Assembly (NCBI GenBank): GCA_004026145.2
Contig: CP034993.1
Span: 12,943,290 to 13,007,289 of the forward strand
Direction of reading: 5' to 3'
DNA length: 64,000 nucleotides
Source of the DNA: Takifugu bimaculatus
Lineage: Eukaryota; Chordata; Actinopteri; Tetraodontiformes; Tetraodontidae
Made by a program: the position numbers and the translations under genes. The first letter of the stretch is position 1. Each line of letters begins with the position of its first letter. Below, in pieces: positions 24,787 to 31,892 of this stretch. Below the pieces are notes generated by a model, which saw only the letters and a list, made by a program, of their open reading frames with translations, was not told the DNA's origin and made no database searches.

Positions 24787-27293
24787 ACCGAGGGTCTGGG
24801 CCCAGGCATGACCGAGGAGCCGACTCTGACCCACTAAAGCAGCGAAGCAGAACATATTCTCTACTTCTTATTACACACCCTGACCAAGCTAGCATGACCC
24901 AGAGGTGTTTAACAAACAAATGCTTTCTGTGAGCCCGTTAACTTTATGGTTCAAGATTAAACTGCAGTAAAACACCTCAGCGCGCACACACACACACGCA
25001 CACGCACACCACACACACACACGCACACACACACACACACACTGCTCTCTAACTAAGCCAAGCAGACTGAGTTGGGCGGCCAGACTCGACTCTAATCCTG
25101 ACAAACTCTGTGACCTGCAGGCTGCAGAACAGACCTGGAGCTCTGCAGACTACTATTATACTGGAAGCGGCGCTGCCCTGGCTCCCTCCAGAAGAGGGTG
25201 GGGACCTTTACTTTTGGAAAATAGCTGAAAGATCCGACGAACAGGAAATGAAAGCCGTCAGAGTAACAAGCGGGACAATTTTCATCAGGAGTTCAGAGCA
25301 CTTTTGCATGAACGCGCGGCGTCGAGCGGAAAAAGGGGATTTCTAAAAACGTGAAATTATTCAGACGGTGGTCCCCTTCGCTGAAAGAAAGAGAGTCAGG
25401 TTGCCCAGAACTCTGTAATCAGCCCTCTGAATCCTGGGTTTTGTCCTATTGAACCTGATTTTATTCATCCATCGTCGTCGACCGCTCAAGCTGAGCTTGT
25501 TAGAGAGCCTCGGCTTCAGAACCCCGTGGAAACACTGTCACTCTCTGGATCATGCTAAGACCCGACCAGTAAAGATAACAGCACCATCAATCAGCCAAGC
25601 AGCAAAGCTCGGTGGAAACTGTGGAAACAGGGAAGAACGCCGAGGACGGTCCCGTCCAAAGAACCGTCTGAGTTAGTTAATGTGGCTCCGACTGAAAAGA
25701 CGAGGTGTAGAACAACATATTTACGAGGGCTCCTACACCAGATTATCTCGTTACCCATTACAGCGGCTCCAGAAAGTTAATGGTTCCGGTCGTTTGAAGG
25801 TGCTGGTGAGGAGAAGACGGAGCCGGAGCAGCTGTTTTTCCTGTTTCTGCGCTTTATAACATTTGCCGCTAAATGACCGAACGACATATTTAAGTGACAG
25901 GAAGCTAAGTAGCTGCGAGGTTCGGCTTAAATGCGCAGGAGGCAAATGGATCTATTTGGAATCGGTGAACGTTGTCGGAGTCCTCAGCCTTTTCTGCAAC
26001 TACTCGCTCCAGCGAGCCACTCTGCTGTGATTCCACCACAAGATTTTGAGCTTTGTGGGGAGCTACTTTAGCTTCTCTGGAGTAGCTCTAAACTGCTAAA
26101 CATTTGGAACAACTGCTGCCATAAGTGTAGCTTTGCTGGCTGAAGCTATTTATGCAGTTTGTAACTGAAAAGGTAAAGCTAACCACTAACCAAAGGTGAA
26201 GCTAAAACAGGCAGATCAAACGTTTTTGGGGTGAAAATGAAAGTGAAAGCACGGCTAACGGCTTCTTTTAGAGGTGGCTGCTTGGAATTGAGCCCGTTGT
26301 TAGCAACAGGAGGTATGAGGCCCCGTGACCAGCCCCACCTCCGTTTTACCTCCAAGCAATGCCAGCAGGGCCCTGACGTCAACTGCTGCTTTATCAGAAA
26401 GAAGGTACCAGACGCAGTATCATGGTGGTGGTGGTGGTGGTACCGACCTGCTCCTGAGCCACAGCTGGGGGAGAGCTGCCCACTGGAACAAGTGCACATG
26501 TTGGGCCTGGAACAGAAGCCATCGCCACAAGAATTCCTGCAGATTGCTGGAGAGGAGGAGAGCATTTTTAGCTGTTAGCATGTTTTGACAGTGGACACTT
26601 GCGCTAAAATCCGGCTGAGAAGGGGGCGAAGAACTTACGGACGATGCACTGGTTCCCCCCTGGGAGAGTCTTCCAGCCCGGACAGCAGTATGAGTGGAAG
26701 CGGGAACCACACACGTTGGGTCTGAGAGAGGCGAGACAGAACAAGCAGACTGGTTGAAGTCACCCAGACCTCCTCAACTTCTTGTACAAACCGCCAAACA
26801 AAGCAATTTTCTGGGATTCCTTCATGCTCTCTGCTTTCAGAGTAAACACGTTCGGTCCAGTGATGGATGGAGAGGAGAGGAGTGAAACACGAGCGGTCCG
26901 ACAACGTGAGGGGTCGCATTTTGTTTTCACTGAGAGCTGGAATCTAAACACGGACGGGTGGGAGCCATAAACTTGCATCGGGACGTTTGGCGGTCCTGTT
27001 CTCTGGAAACCATCCACATATCCAGCGATACTCCCCATTTGCTGCCCTCACCCTCCCCAGGTGACGCTTCCGCCCCTGAATGGAGGAGAGCCTGCACTGA
27101 CCTCCGACCCGGCCTGACAGATGTGAGAGCCGTTGCGGTGTCTGGAGCGTGTGTTTGGCCCGGCGGGTTGGTGAGGACATTGTTTACCCGGAGCTCAAGA
27201 TGGTGATGACCGCACACACACACGCAAACTCAGGCACATACACTTCACAGCCAGCTCTGCTTGTGCATCAATCACAGGCGTTAGACTGCAGAG

Positions 27294-27389
<96 letters not shown>

Positions 27390-30300
27390 GAGACTCAAGC
27401 CCAAGCCTCCACTTGGGTGATATATGCCAAAAAGCCTCATGCAACAGTTTAATGGGCTGAGGGCTTCCAGCAGTGTGGTGGTGTTAATGATATCTTGGCG
27501 ACCTTTTAAACCTTCCGATGACGGCTGCTTCTGTGTAGCCGGTTAGCCGCTCCCTTTAGCCATTGGCACGCTATTGTAGGAGCACATTTCAGTAAAGTGG
27601 GATGAATCCTAATCCAGATGCTCACAGAGATCAAATCCTCTCACACCCAGCATGTAATTTATGAGGGTGTGAAGTTTTGCTGTTTTTAGATGGTTTTTTT
27701 TTCTTTCTCTATGAGGGCAGAAAGCTAGCATCGCTTAGCATTCCTCTAGACTGAACACAAATTTAAAGTCGGCCTGTCAGAAGGGCTGTAAATCCCATGT
27801 ATGATGTTTCCCACGATGAAAGGGAACCGCCCCTTAAATGATATTTTCCCAGGTTTTCAGCGCTAACGTCTGTAATTTATTAACGGGGAAACTTTCGTAT
27901 AGCTACAATGGTGCAAGTTGGTCGGTAGCGCAAGTTAGCGAAAGCTTCTCCAGCGGGAAAGAGATCTCTGACACACACCTCTAACCACATTACCAGATGG
28001 ACAAACAGATGGGCAAGCACAGCGGAGATGTTTACACAAGTGGAATTAGCGGTCAGACGAAGAGGGAAGTTAAAAACCGAACAAATAGAAGAAGTGGTGG
28101 AAGAAGTTTGGAAGTTTAGGAGAGAAAGTGTGAGGAGGAATGGAGGCTACAGGAGAAGACAGGATGGTGGGAGGAGAAAAAGAAATGGGGATCGGCAGGA
28201 GGGAAAGGAAAACAAGTTTATGCCGCGGAGAGGAGGAAGCGGGAGGAGGAGGAGGAGCGGAAAAGGAGATATGGAAACACAGAAGAAAGCAAGACAAGTA
28301 AGAGGAATCCCAGAGTCCTAGTGGGGGTAAAACAGCAACATGAAAGACCTCTGAAGGGAAAAAAAACTCCACAAGAAATCAACATTCCAGCTCCTAATGA
28401 GCTATAGGAGTCGACGATATTCTGCTGATCTTCAGTATGTCAATACATGGAGGATTATCGGAGTCTGACCCGAGCTGCTCCGCTTTGTTTTTCTCCCTCG
28501 CTCTCGTTTTCCCTCTCCTCTCCCATCACACAGAGAGTGAAAAAAGAGGGAAAAAACCATAAAAAGGGGTCGACCCCCGCCGGCTTTGTCCGATATTGAC
28601 ACATCCGACTGTTCTGGGGGTTTAATCTAGAGGAGATTAACTGTTTGAAGTTGCCTCCTGGGTCGTGGATTGCTCGTTAATGGCCATTAATAGTAAGAGA
28701 GGCAGGAGGACTGTCACCTCGTCTGAGGGCAAATCTGAAGAGTTCAGGAGGAGACGGACGCTGCAATCAGGCCTCCAGATCTTTGCTGAGATTTGAGTGC
28801 GCACGGATGAACTCAGATGGACTCGCTTTAGCATTGGCGCGCTAGCGCCGCTGAAGAGAACACGGTAAATGTTTTACTTGCGGCTCTAAAATTAGAAACT
28901 GCGAAAACCAACGACTCGTCCCTCTGTAGCCTCAGGAATCCCCGGGGTCAAAGGTTGCAGCCGTTGAGAGCAGCCAAGCTTGGTTGACCTACAGGGGGGG
29001 GGGGCAGCGGGCACGCGTGGAAAATGACCACAGATGCTCTGTTTCCATCAAGACGCGCACCAGAAGTTCACACTTGTGCCAAGAGCTCTGGGTCAAGTGT
29101 CTGTATCTGTGTATGTAGGTCAGTGTTGAAGTCACGGGTCAAAGGTCGTGTGCCTGGTATCCACTAACACCTGGGGCTGTAGCTCTCATTTTTGGCGACG
29201 GAGGAGGGATGGTGGCGGAATGTAAAGCTGGGACACCCACTTCCTTTAGACTGGCGGACCTACGCCGCATGAAGCGAGAGTTTTTCTTTTGTTTTCTTGA
29301 GGTTTCAACAACAGTTTGTTCTGGCCAAAACATCTCATACATCCTGAGAAAGCAGCGCCGCACGAAAACGAAAAATGACATCACTTTTTTCTCACGGCCC
29401 GAGAGCGAAATTCTCAGGAATGGACCGAGGCGACGGTCGTTTCATTCCCTCTTTTTCCATCTCTGGTGTTGAATGCAACTACAGCCACATAGGAAAGCAG
29501 AGGGAGCGCCCCTGGTGGCTAGCTAGGGTAACTGCCTTCCCAGACAGTGGCTCTGCATCAGTATCATCACTGACACCACCCAGAAGGGCCTCGTGAGGCT
29601 GGTTTTGGCCTGACACACTTCGTTAGTCATCATCACACGTTGGCTTACCCTCACCCAGCTGGATAAAGTTAGCAAGAATGACAGCTAAAGACTTGGATGG
29701 ACTTGTCCTCTAAATAAACTTAAAAAACGATGAATGTACGGCCATTTTATTTTGAAAGAGACTGATATTCCCTCCGTAACCACCAGAGAAATGGTCTGCG
29801 GAGAAACCCCGTCGGGCCAGCTAACGTTAGGCCCGATGTGGCCGGGGGTGGACCGATGCCAGGACGCAGAGGGAGCTAATAAATCAGAGTCAGTCAACAT
29901 CAGAGCGAGCGCTAGCAGAGGCAAACCAGGGGATGTGGAGTCCTCGCCAACAAATAAACACAGCACCAGTGCTCAAGGCCAGCATAATGACCATCATTAA
30001 GCTAACCTCCCTCCATGTCCCACACGGAGAACCCACGAGCGATGATTGACAGGCCGATGGGACAGCTGCGCTGGGACGCAACTATGAGCTTTTATTGTGG
30101 AGCAAACGCTGCAAACGCGTAGTAAAAATCAGCGATTCCTTTACAAGAGCCATTTAGGACACGCTAGGCAGGGCCAAGAGCGTTTACTCACACCCCACAA
30201 ATGTTTCCACAGCGGCATCTGTGTGTCCAGAGCCCTTTACATCAAACATGCACATGTGTGGATGACTTACCCCAGTAATCTGATTAGCTCTGATTGCTTT

Positions 30301-31892
30301 CGCCGGGCAACACTCAAACAGTAACTGAAACTAAATTCAGCACTTTGGAACTATTTGCTTTGGCCAAGAACATTTAGCATATCGCAGGGATTCAAGTGAC
30401 AGTTAGCAGACAACACCCATTACAAATGATTAAAAAAAGGCTCTCTTCCCTGATTGTGCTGACCCATCGGACTCTCCTCTCTTATTTATCCCCATTAACC
30501 CATCCTGGGCTTCACTGGTGTCGCCTCACTACTTATTTACCTCGACACAGAGGAGTATCCCGGCAGGAGCAGTTTCATTCCAGATCTTAAAACTGTAATG
30601 GAAAAAGTCTGCGGGCTTGACACACTCTCATGAAATCGCACACTGGTCCATCACACAATAAGCTATTGTGCAAGCCCCGCCGCTTTCTCCAAGCGACGCC
30701 CCTGTCTCGCGCTGCCTCGCCGAGGAGGCAAGTTTTGGCGAAGGGTGGCTTTTCCCCATTTTTGGACCGTCGCCCGTTGTGACAGCGGAGACATTCAGCT
30801 CCGCTGCACAACGGGAGCCGATCCTGGACGTGTTTGCAGTCCCGTGAAGCTCCCCTGGGCTATTTATAAGCCCTTCTGGATGGAACTGGGCGAGTTTACT
30901 TCTCCTATCGCTCCATCTCACCAGCCAATTCTACACCTCATATCTCATTTCCCCGTGCGCTCTCCTTCTTTCATACTTTTCCTGCTTTCTGGCTTCCCCT
31001 CGGCTGTTTTTGTCACCTACAGCGGTGAAACAAATGCCCTTTTCATACCCCCCTCGGGTGATAGGAATACCTCATTTCCTGTGGCTTGGCACCGGGGGGG
31101 GGGGGGGGGGGGGAGACCATAAGCTGGGACAGATGGGAGCCTGATAGAAATAACTGATAGGCTCTATGAAAATAGGCCCAGAACTTTGTTTTTGTGAGAA
31201 TTGGTGAAATATACAGTGGAAATCTTTGCAGATTTCTGTCTAAAAGGCTGAACTGTGCTTGCTTTCCCAGTTTTTTTTCGCTCCGCGGCGGTCGGGACTT
31301 TTTTTTCCCACTGTAACTAATTCATGCACGGGGATTTGGGTCACGTTTTTCGCATTTTCGTCGACCCGTTATAGGGAGGGCTGATGTTTCCCTCCCCCCC
31401 TTTCCCTTGTGAAAATGTCAATTTTCTGTAGCTACACCAGGAGCTTTTATTGTGCCGAGCAGCCAGAACATGTTCTGAGACTGAGGAAACAATGTGGTAG
31501 TATTCAGCGGCCTAATTTTGTGTAAGGCGAGCTTGGCCGCTGTCCCAGAATGCACAGCAGTAGGAGGACGGCTGCCAGGAAGGTGGAGAGCCACTTATAT
31601 TTAAGAGCTGCTTTGATACAGCTGCACATGTCGAGGAGTTTTACAGGACAAACCCAAACTGGATCTTCGTACGAATGCTCCACTGAATTACATGAACACG
31701 TGTGGGGTTGCGTCCCTACCCTCTCAGCGTCTCCTGGCCACGGCGCCGAACCCGCTGCACCTCTCTCTGGTCAACGGCACCGCTGAACCGGCTAGCTTGG
31801 TAGGGTCCATCCCCGGTTTGGCCGCTGTAGACCACTGAGAGGCAGACCGCCAGCCATCCCAGCAGCGCCCGAGCCAGCGTCCCTGATCCCAT
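1..31892 (-). CDS. fbn2: fibrillin, fibrillin-2 type (5' 47 coding exons, 3' end outside window)
   Basis: This large secreted glycoprotein polymerises into 10-12 nm microfibrils and binds latent TGF-beta/BMP complexes and integrins. I joined 47 exons by reading cbEGF modules (Asp-Ile-Asp-Glu-Cys starts), TB/8-Cys modules and hybrid modules, each flanked by splice sites; from exon 3 on, every intron is phase 1. Exons from 5' to 3': 31720-31892, 26639-26721, 26448-26546, 22531-22626, 22289-22384, 17449-17646, 16531-16657, 14362-14488, 11612-11764, 10313-10621, 10090-10233, 9738-9857, 9531-9656, 9322-9444, 8720-8995, 8564-8617, 8368-8493, 8161-8286, 7796-7915, 6377-6514, 6252-6302, 6049-6174, 5739-5966, then those listed in the later block entries down to 1-107. 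The domain order equals human fibrillins. A Gly-rich (not Pro-rich) region and RGDs in both TB3 and TB4 favour fibrillin-2. The neighbour cers4 instead recalls human FBN3, so the paralogue letter is open. Exons 7 and 8 carry one-base insertions. Confidence 0.95.
1441..2190 (-). other. fbn2: fibrillin exons 38-41: two cbEGF domains and TB5
   Basis: Exon 38 (2065-2190) encodes ELPGLCQGGICINTFGSFQC. Exon 39 (1850-1975) encodes a cbEGF with GICGPGTCYNTEGNYTCVC. Exon 40 (1608-1757) encodes DMRKSVCYRNFNDTCENELS and KKMCCCAYNVGKAWNKPC. Exon 41 (1441-1512) encodes the tail SEYRLLCGNQAPGFIIDI. Exons 40-41 are TB5, the heparin-binding, geleophysic-dysplasia region in FBN1. A (GT)n microsatellite (1577-1599) lies just inside the intron after exon 40, 9 bp from the donor. 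Confidence 0.92.
1577..1599 (+). repeat. (GT)n microsatellite next to a splice donor
   Basis: About 11-12 GT units in the intron after fibrillin exon 40; on the transcribed strand this is (AC)n starting 9 bp after the exon end. Confidence 0.9.
2267..2590 (-). other. fbn2: fibrillin exons 36-37: TB4 with RGD
   Basis: Exon 36 (2429-2590) encodes DTRVGNCFLDTNTRGDGG and IGVGVTRASCCCSLGGAWG. Exon 37 (2267-2335) encodes EYKTLCPGGEGFRPNPITV. This is TB4 with the RGD loop (2544-2552) that binds alpha-v and alpha-5 integrins in mammalian fibrillins. With the TB3 motif the protein has two RGDs. Confidence 0.94.
2778..5441 (-). other. fbn2: fibrillin exons 24-35: run of twelve cbEGF domains
   Basis: Twelve consecutive cbEGF exons lie between TB3 and TB4: 5316-5441, 5114-5242, 4902-5027, 4705-4830, 4251-4373, 4042-4167, 3842-3967, 3622-3744, 3418-3540, 3214-3339, 3009-3131 and 2778-2900. 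Each is 123-129 bp, starts (D)(I/V)(D/N)EC and has six Cys. The count equals the cbEGF11-22 block of human fibrillins, the neonatal Marfan region in FBN1, where tandem calcium binding makes a stiff rod. Recognisable modules include ERNPMLCRGGTCLNTEGS (exon 26), IMNGGCETHCTNSEGSYEC (exon 28) and EIGAHNCDMHAACINVPGS (exon 31). All are intact with canonical splice sites and short introns. Confidence 0.94.
5739..6174 (-). other. fbn2: fibrillin exons 22-23: cbEGF and TB3 with RGD
   Basis: Exon 22 (6049-6174) is a cbEGF (NECEVFPGVCTNGRCVNAQG). Exon 23 (5739-5966, 76 codons) encodes the whole TB3 module in one exon: DLRSEQCYLKWHEDEC, DMCCCTVGTAWGVDCEECP, then ANRGDILTGRPFYK. The RGD (5767-5775) is an integrin-binding tripeptide. 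Human fibrillin-2 has an RGD in TB3 and fibrillin-1 does not, so this supports the fibrillin-2 assignment. Confidence 0.93.
6252..6514 (-). other. fbn2: fibrillin exons 20-21: hybrid domain 2
   Basis: Exon 20 (6377-6514) encodes DSMKSTCWLTIQDNRCEVNI and SECCSTLGAAWGSPCEPC. Exon 21 (6252-6302, only 17 codons) encodes DTSCSRGFARMKGLVCE. Together they form hybrid domain 2. A 1.28-kb intron containing a retrotransposon relic lies upstream, between exon 19 and exon 20. Confidence 0.92.
6515..7795 (-). other. fibrillin intron 19
   Basis: A 1.28-kb intron between exons 19 and 20. It holds no exon I can support. About half of it (7055-7640) is a degraded non-LTR retrotransposon in antisense orientation to the gene; the rest is unremarkable. 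Confidence 0.7.
7055..7640 (+). mobile_element. degraded LINE (non-LTR retrotransposon) relic
   Basis: The plus strand reads GMPQGSILGPSLF near 7066-7105, the conserved reverse-transcriptase motif of L2/CR1-like LINEs. About 90 bp further on it reads FTASRLDYCRAP (near 7195-7240), a motif from the C-terminal part of the same protein group. The segment between the two is missing and there are frame breaks, so this is an internally deleted, dead copy. The borders are approximate; the left edge is guessed from where the motif starts and the right edge from loss of recognisable sequence. Confidence 0.6.
7796..8493 (-). other. fbn2: fibrillin exons 17-19: three cbEGF domains
   Basis: Exon 17 (8368-8493) encodes DINECALDPDICQNGICENL. 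Exon 18 (8161-8286) encodes DINECLVNRLLCDNGLCRNT. Exon 19 (7796-7915) encodes DINECLSSPCVNGVCRN. All are phase 1 at both ends with six cysteines. The donor of exon 18 reads gcgagt instead of gt (positions 8160-8155), so the following intron is a GC-AG intron. Exon 17 uses a tag acceptor. Confidence 0.93.
8564..8995 (-). other. fbn2: fibrillin exons 15-16: cbEGF fused with TB2, and TB2 tail
   Basis: Exon 15 (8720-8995) is 276 bp. It encodes a cbEGF (MNGRCINSEGSFRCECPPG) followed without an intron by the TB2 module (DTHMRTTCYGAIKMGTC, KSECCCANPEHGFGEPC). Exon 16 (8564-8617) encodes the short tail AEFQALCNSGIGITADGR. TB2 and its neighbours lie in the region that contacts latent TGF-beta binding proteins. 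The single-exon EGF-TB arrangement stands out, because nearly all other modules here have their own exon. Confidence 0.92.
9322..10233 (-). other. fbn2: fibrillin exons 11-14: EGF4 and three cbEGF domains
   Basis: Exon 11 (10090-10233) encodes SIDVCKHFTNLCLNGRCIPT and CECNMGYKQ, the distinctive EGF after the hinge. Exon 12 (9738-9857) is DVDECVSNPCINGDC. Exon 13 (9531-9656) is DIDECIVNGVMCRNGRC. Exon 14 (9322-9444) is DHDECATTNMCLNGMC. The cbEGF modules have six Cys and an Asn/Asp in the beta-hydroxylation position. The wording of exon 11 (KH..NLCLNGRCIP) is closer to fibrillin-2 than to fibrillin-1. Introns are 74-232 bp. Confidence 0.93.
9939..9953 (+). promoter_or_regulatory. candidate CTCF-like motif in fibrillin intron 11
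   Basis: CCAGAAGAGGGCAGT matches 14 of 15 positions of the CTCF core consensus as I recall it. Motif only. Confidence 0.3.
10330..10500 (-). repeat. coding 21-bp minisatellite (Gly-Asn-Phe heptad)
   Basis: Inside fibrillin exon 10 a 21-bp unit encoding GGGFGGN is repeated about six to seven times with scattered third-position changes. On the plus strand it reads as alternating cctccgttg / cctccgaatccg blocks. The period is a multiple of three, so copy-number changes stay in frame. Confidence 0.85.
10622..11611 (-). other. fibrillin intron 9
   Basis: About 1 kb without coding signal. It contains an imperfect inverted pair of the phrase tctggacacacactcg (near 11083-11135) and an (AC)n tract at 11291-11323. 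Confidence 0.6.
11291..11323 (+). repeat. (AC)n microsatellite
   Basis: About 16 uninterrupted AC dinucleotides in fibrillin intron 9. Confidence 0.95.
11765..14361 (-). other. fibrillin intron 8
   Basis: A 2.6-kb intron between exons 8 and 9. It has a purine-rich plus strand around 12450-12850, a tetranucleotide tract (CTGA)n at about 13196-13222 and poly-G runs at 12828-12840 and 13108-13117. Open frames here are low-complexity and not conserved-looking. Confidence 0.6.
13196..13222 (+). repeat. (ACTG)n tetranucleotide microsatellite
   Basis: About six and a half uninterrupted copies of a four-base unit in fibrillin intron 8. Confidence 0.9.
14362..14488 (-). other. fbn2: fibrillin exon 8: cbEGF domain with one-base insertion
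   Basis: The exon opens DIDECSTIPGVCDGGECTNT in one frame and continues AGSYVCNCPRGYVSSTDGSR in the next, with one extra base around 14426-14432. Its length is 127 bp instead of 126. Splice sites are canonical (cag acceptor at 14489-14491, gtgag donor at 14361-14357). Both halves match the fibrillin module expected before TB1, so the exon is real but broken in this sequence. It is adjacent to exon 7, which has the same kind of +1 defect. Confidence 0.87.
14712..14957 (+). repeat. two (TG)n microsatellites
   Basis: Tracts at 14712-14743 and 14922-14957 (the second interrupted by CG), about 180 bp apart in fibrillin intron 7. Confidence 0.93.
16225..16470 (+). mobile_element. dispersed repeat remnant (LINE 3'-end-like teleost family)
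   Basis: The stretch contains the phrases ctggagaccatcccagccat, cccaggacaggtcaccagcc, cattcacaccaaggagcaat and gggagaacataaaagctcca in that order. These are the landmarks of a very common vertebrate/fish interspersed repeat seen next to many genes (recalled, not searched). Divergence and small indels show that it is old. Similar fragments occur at 20685-20755, 40300-40370 and 43075-43200. Confidence 0.6.
16531..16657 (-). other. fbn2: fibrillin exon 7: EGF domain with one-base insertion
   Basis: The exon starts DVDECQAVPGLCAGGNCINT and runs to the Tyr codon of VGSY, where the next bases read a TGA stop. Dropping one T (complement of the A near 16586) restores GAG TGT AAA TGT and the rest of the module (CKCPAGHRQSDTSHKC) to a good gtgagt donor. 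Exon length is therefore 127 bp, whereas every intact cbEGF exon here is a multiple of three. Acceptor (tag, 16658-16660) and donor are sound. The likeliest explanation is an indel error in the assembly; a real disrupting allele is the alternative. Confidence 0.85.
17449..17646 (-). other. fbn2: fibrillin exon 6: hybrid domain 1
   Basis: A 66-codon exon starts DYRTGPCFTQ, contains CCATIGRAWGHPCEQCP and ends NIRTGACQ before a gtcaga donor. This is the hybrid 1 domain, a TB/EGF mixture with a characteristic free cysteine thought to pair between microfibril molecules. It is the most conserved N-terminal module of vertebrate fibrillins. Exon length 198 bp, phase 1 at both ends, intact. Confidence 0.93.
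19361..19971 (+). repeat. cluster of four (TG)n / (TGCG)n microsatellites
   Basis: Four alternating purine-pyrimidine tracts in 610 bp: 19361-19421, 19512-19560, 19621-19651 and 19922-19971. All have TG on the plus strand, two with CG interruptions. Such tracts can adopt Z-DNA. Confidence 0.92.
20685..20755 (+). repeat. fragment of dispersed repeat
   Basis: It contains ccctgaacccacaaccttct and tgccatgaggctaac, the tail end of the repeat family present at 16225-16470. Short and diverged. Confidence 0.4.
22627..26447 (-). other. fibrillin intron 3
   Basis: A 3.8-kb intron between exons 3 and 4. It holds (TG)n at 24729-24784, (CA)n-rich DNA at 24981-25042 and poly-G runs at about 23432-23446 and 24660-24670. 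Nothing coding is supported. Confidence 0.6.
24729..25042 (+). repeat. (TG)n and (CA)n microsatellites
   Basis: A pure (TG)n of about 56 bp at 24729-24784, then a CG-interrupted (CA)n at 24981-25042. They lie 200 bp apart in opposite orientation and could form a hairpin. Confidence 0.93.
27297..27386 (+). repeat. (TG)45 microsatellite
   Basis: About 90 bp of pure TG, the longest uninterrupted dinucleotide tract of the window; in fibrillin intron 1. Confidence 0.97.
31094..31113 (+). repeat. poly-G homopolymer (about 20 nt)
   Basis: An uninterrupted run of about 20 G in fibrillin intron 1. Similar runs lie at about 40656-40675 and 58249-58269. Length calls in such runs are unreliable. Confidence 0.9.
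31720..31892 (-). other. fbn2: fibrillin exon 1: start codon, signal peptide, furin site
   Basis: The reverse strand reads MGSGTLARALLGWLAVCLSV and continues for 57 codons, ending LRG at a gtaggg donor. The hydrophobic stretch at residues 5-22 is a signal peptide. A basic stretch near residues 47-51 (RVRRR) is a furin/PACE-type propeptide site, as fibrillins have at their N-terminus. The exon ends with two bases of a Gly codon (GG), which are completed by the first base of exon 2 at 26721 to give Gly-Pro-Asn-Val-Cys, the conserved fibrillin junction. The ATG at 31892 has G at +4 but C at -3, a moderate context. The exon is separated from exon 2 by a 5-kb intron and was found only by matching phase and junction residues. 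Confidence 0.85.

Larger units (their letters stand above)
22289..26721 (-). other. fbn2: fibrillin exons 2-5: N-terminal unique domain and EGF1-EGF3
   Basis: Exon 2 (26639-26721) encodes PNVCGSRFHSYCCPGWKTLP, the Cys-rich fibrillin unique N-terminal domain, and starts in phase 2. Exon 3 (26448-26546) is EGF1 (CRNSCGDGFCSRPNMCTC). Exon 4 (22531-22626) is EGF2 (CMNGGSCAEDSCTCPKGY). Exon 5 (22289-22384) is EGF3 (CQNGGRCIGPNRCACVYGF). These three short EGFs lack the calcium-binding Asp-x-Asp-Glu start and are about 32 residues each. In fibrillins this N-terminal region carries the head-to-tail assembly and heparin-binding sites. The junctions rebuild exact codons: Cys-Gly-Gln-Pro across exons 4/5 and Ile-Val-Pro across exons 2/3. 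Introns of 92 bp (2/3), 3.8 kb (3/4) and 146 bp (4/5) separate them. Confidence 0.92.
26722..31719 (-). other. fibrillin intron 1
   Basis: A 5-kb intron between the signal-peptide exon and exon 2, phase 2. Includes the longest TG tract (27297-27386) and a purine-rich plus-strand stretch (28040-28330). First introns often hold enhancers, but I see no specific regulatory signature beyond a 20-base G-run at 31094-31113. Confidence 0.6.

Noticed and set aside
26719..26920. Possible direct extension of fibrillin exon 2 upstream as the first exon
   Set aside because: The minus-strand frame joining PNVCGS has a clean acceptor (ctctctcag) at 26722-26730 and no signal peptide upstream; the real first exon with the correct phase is at 31720-31892.
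28028..28321. 97-codon Arg/Gly/Glu-rich open frame in fibrillin intron 1
   Set aside because: The composition is a direct result of a purine-rich tract; antisense to the gene and without homology.
31550..31786. 78-codon plus-strand open frame opposite fibrillin exon 1
   Set aside because: It lies antisense to the signal-peptide exon and shows no family features.
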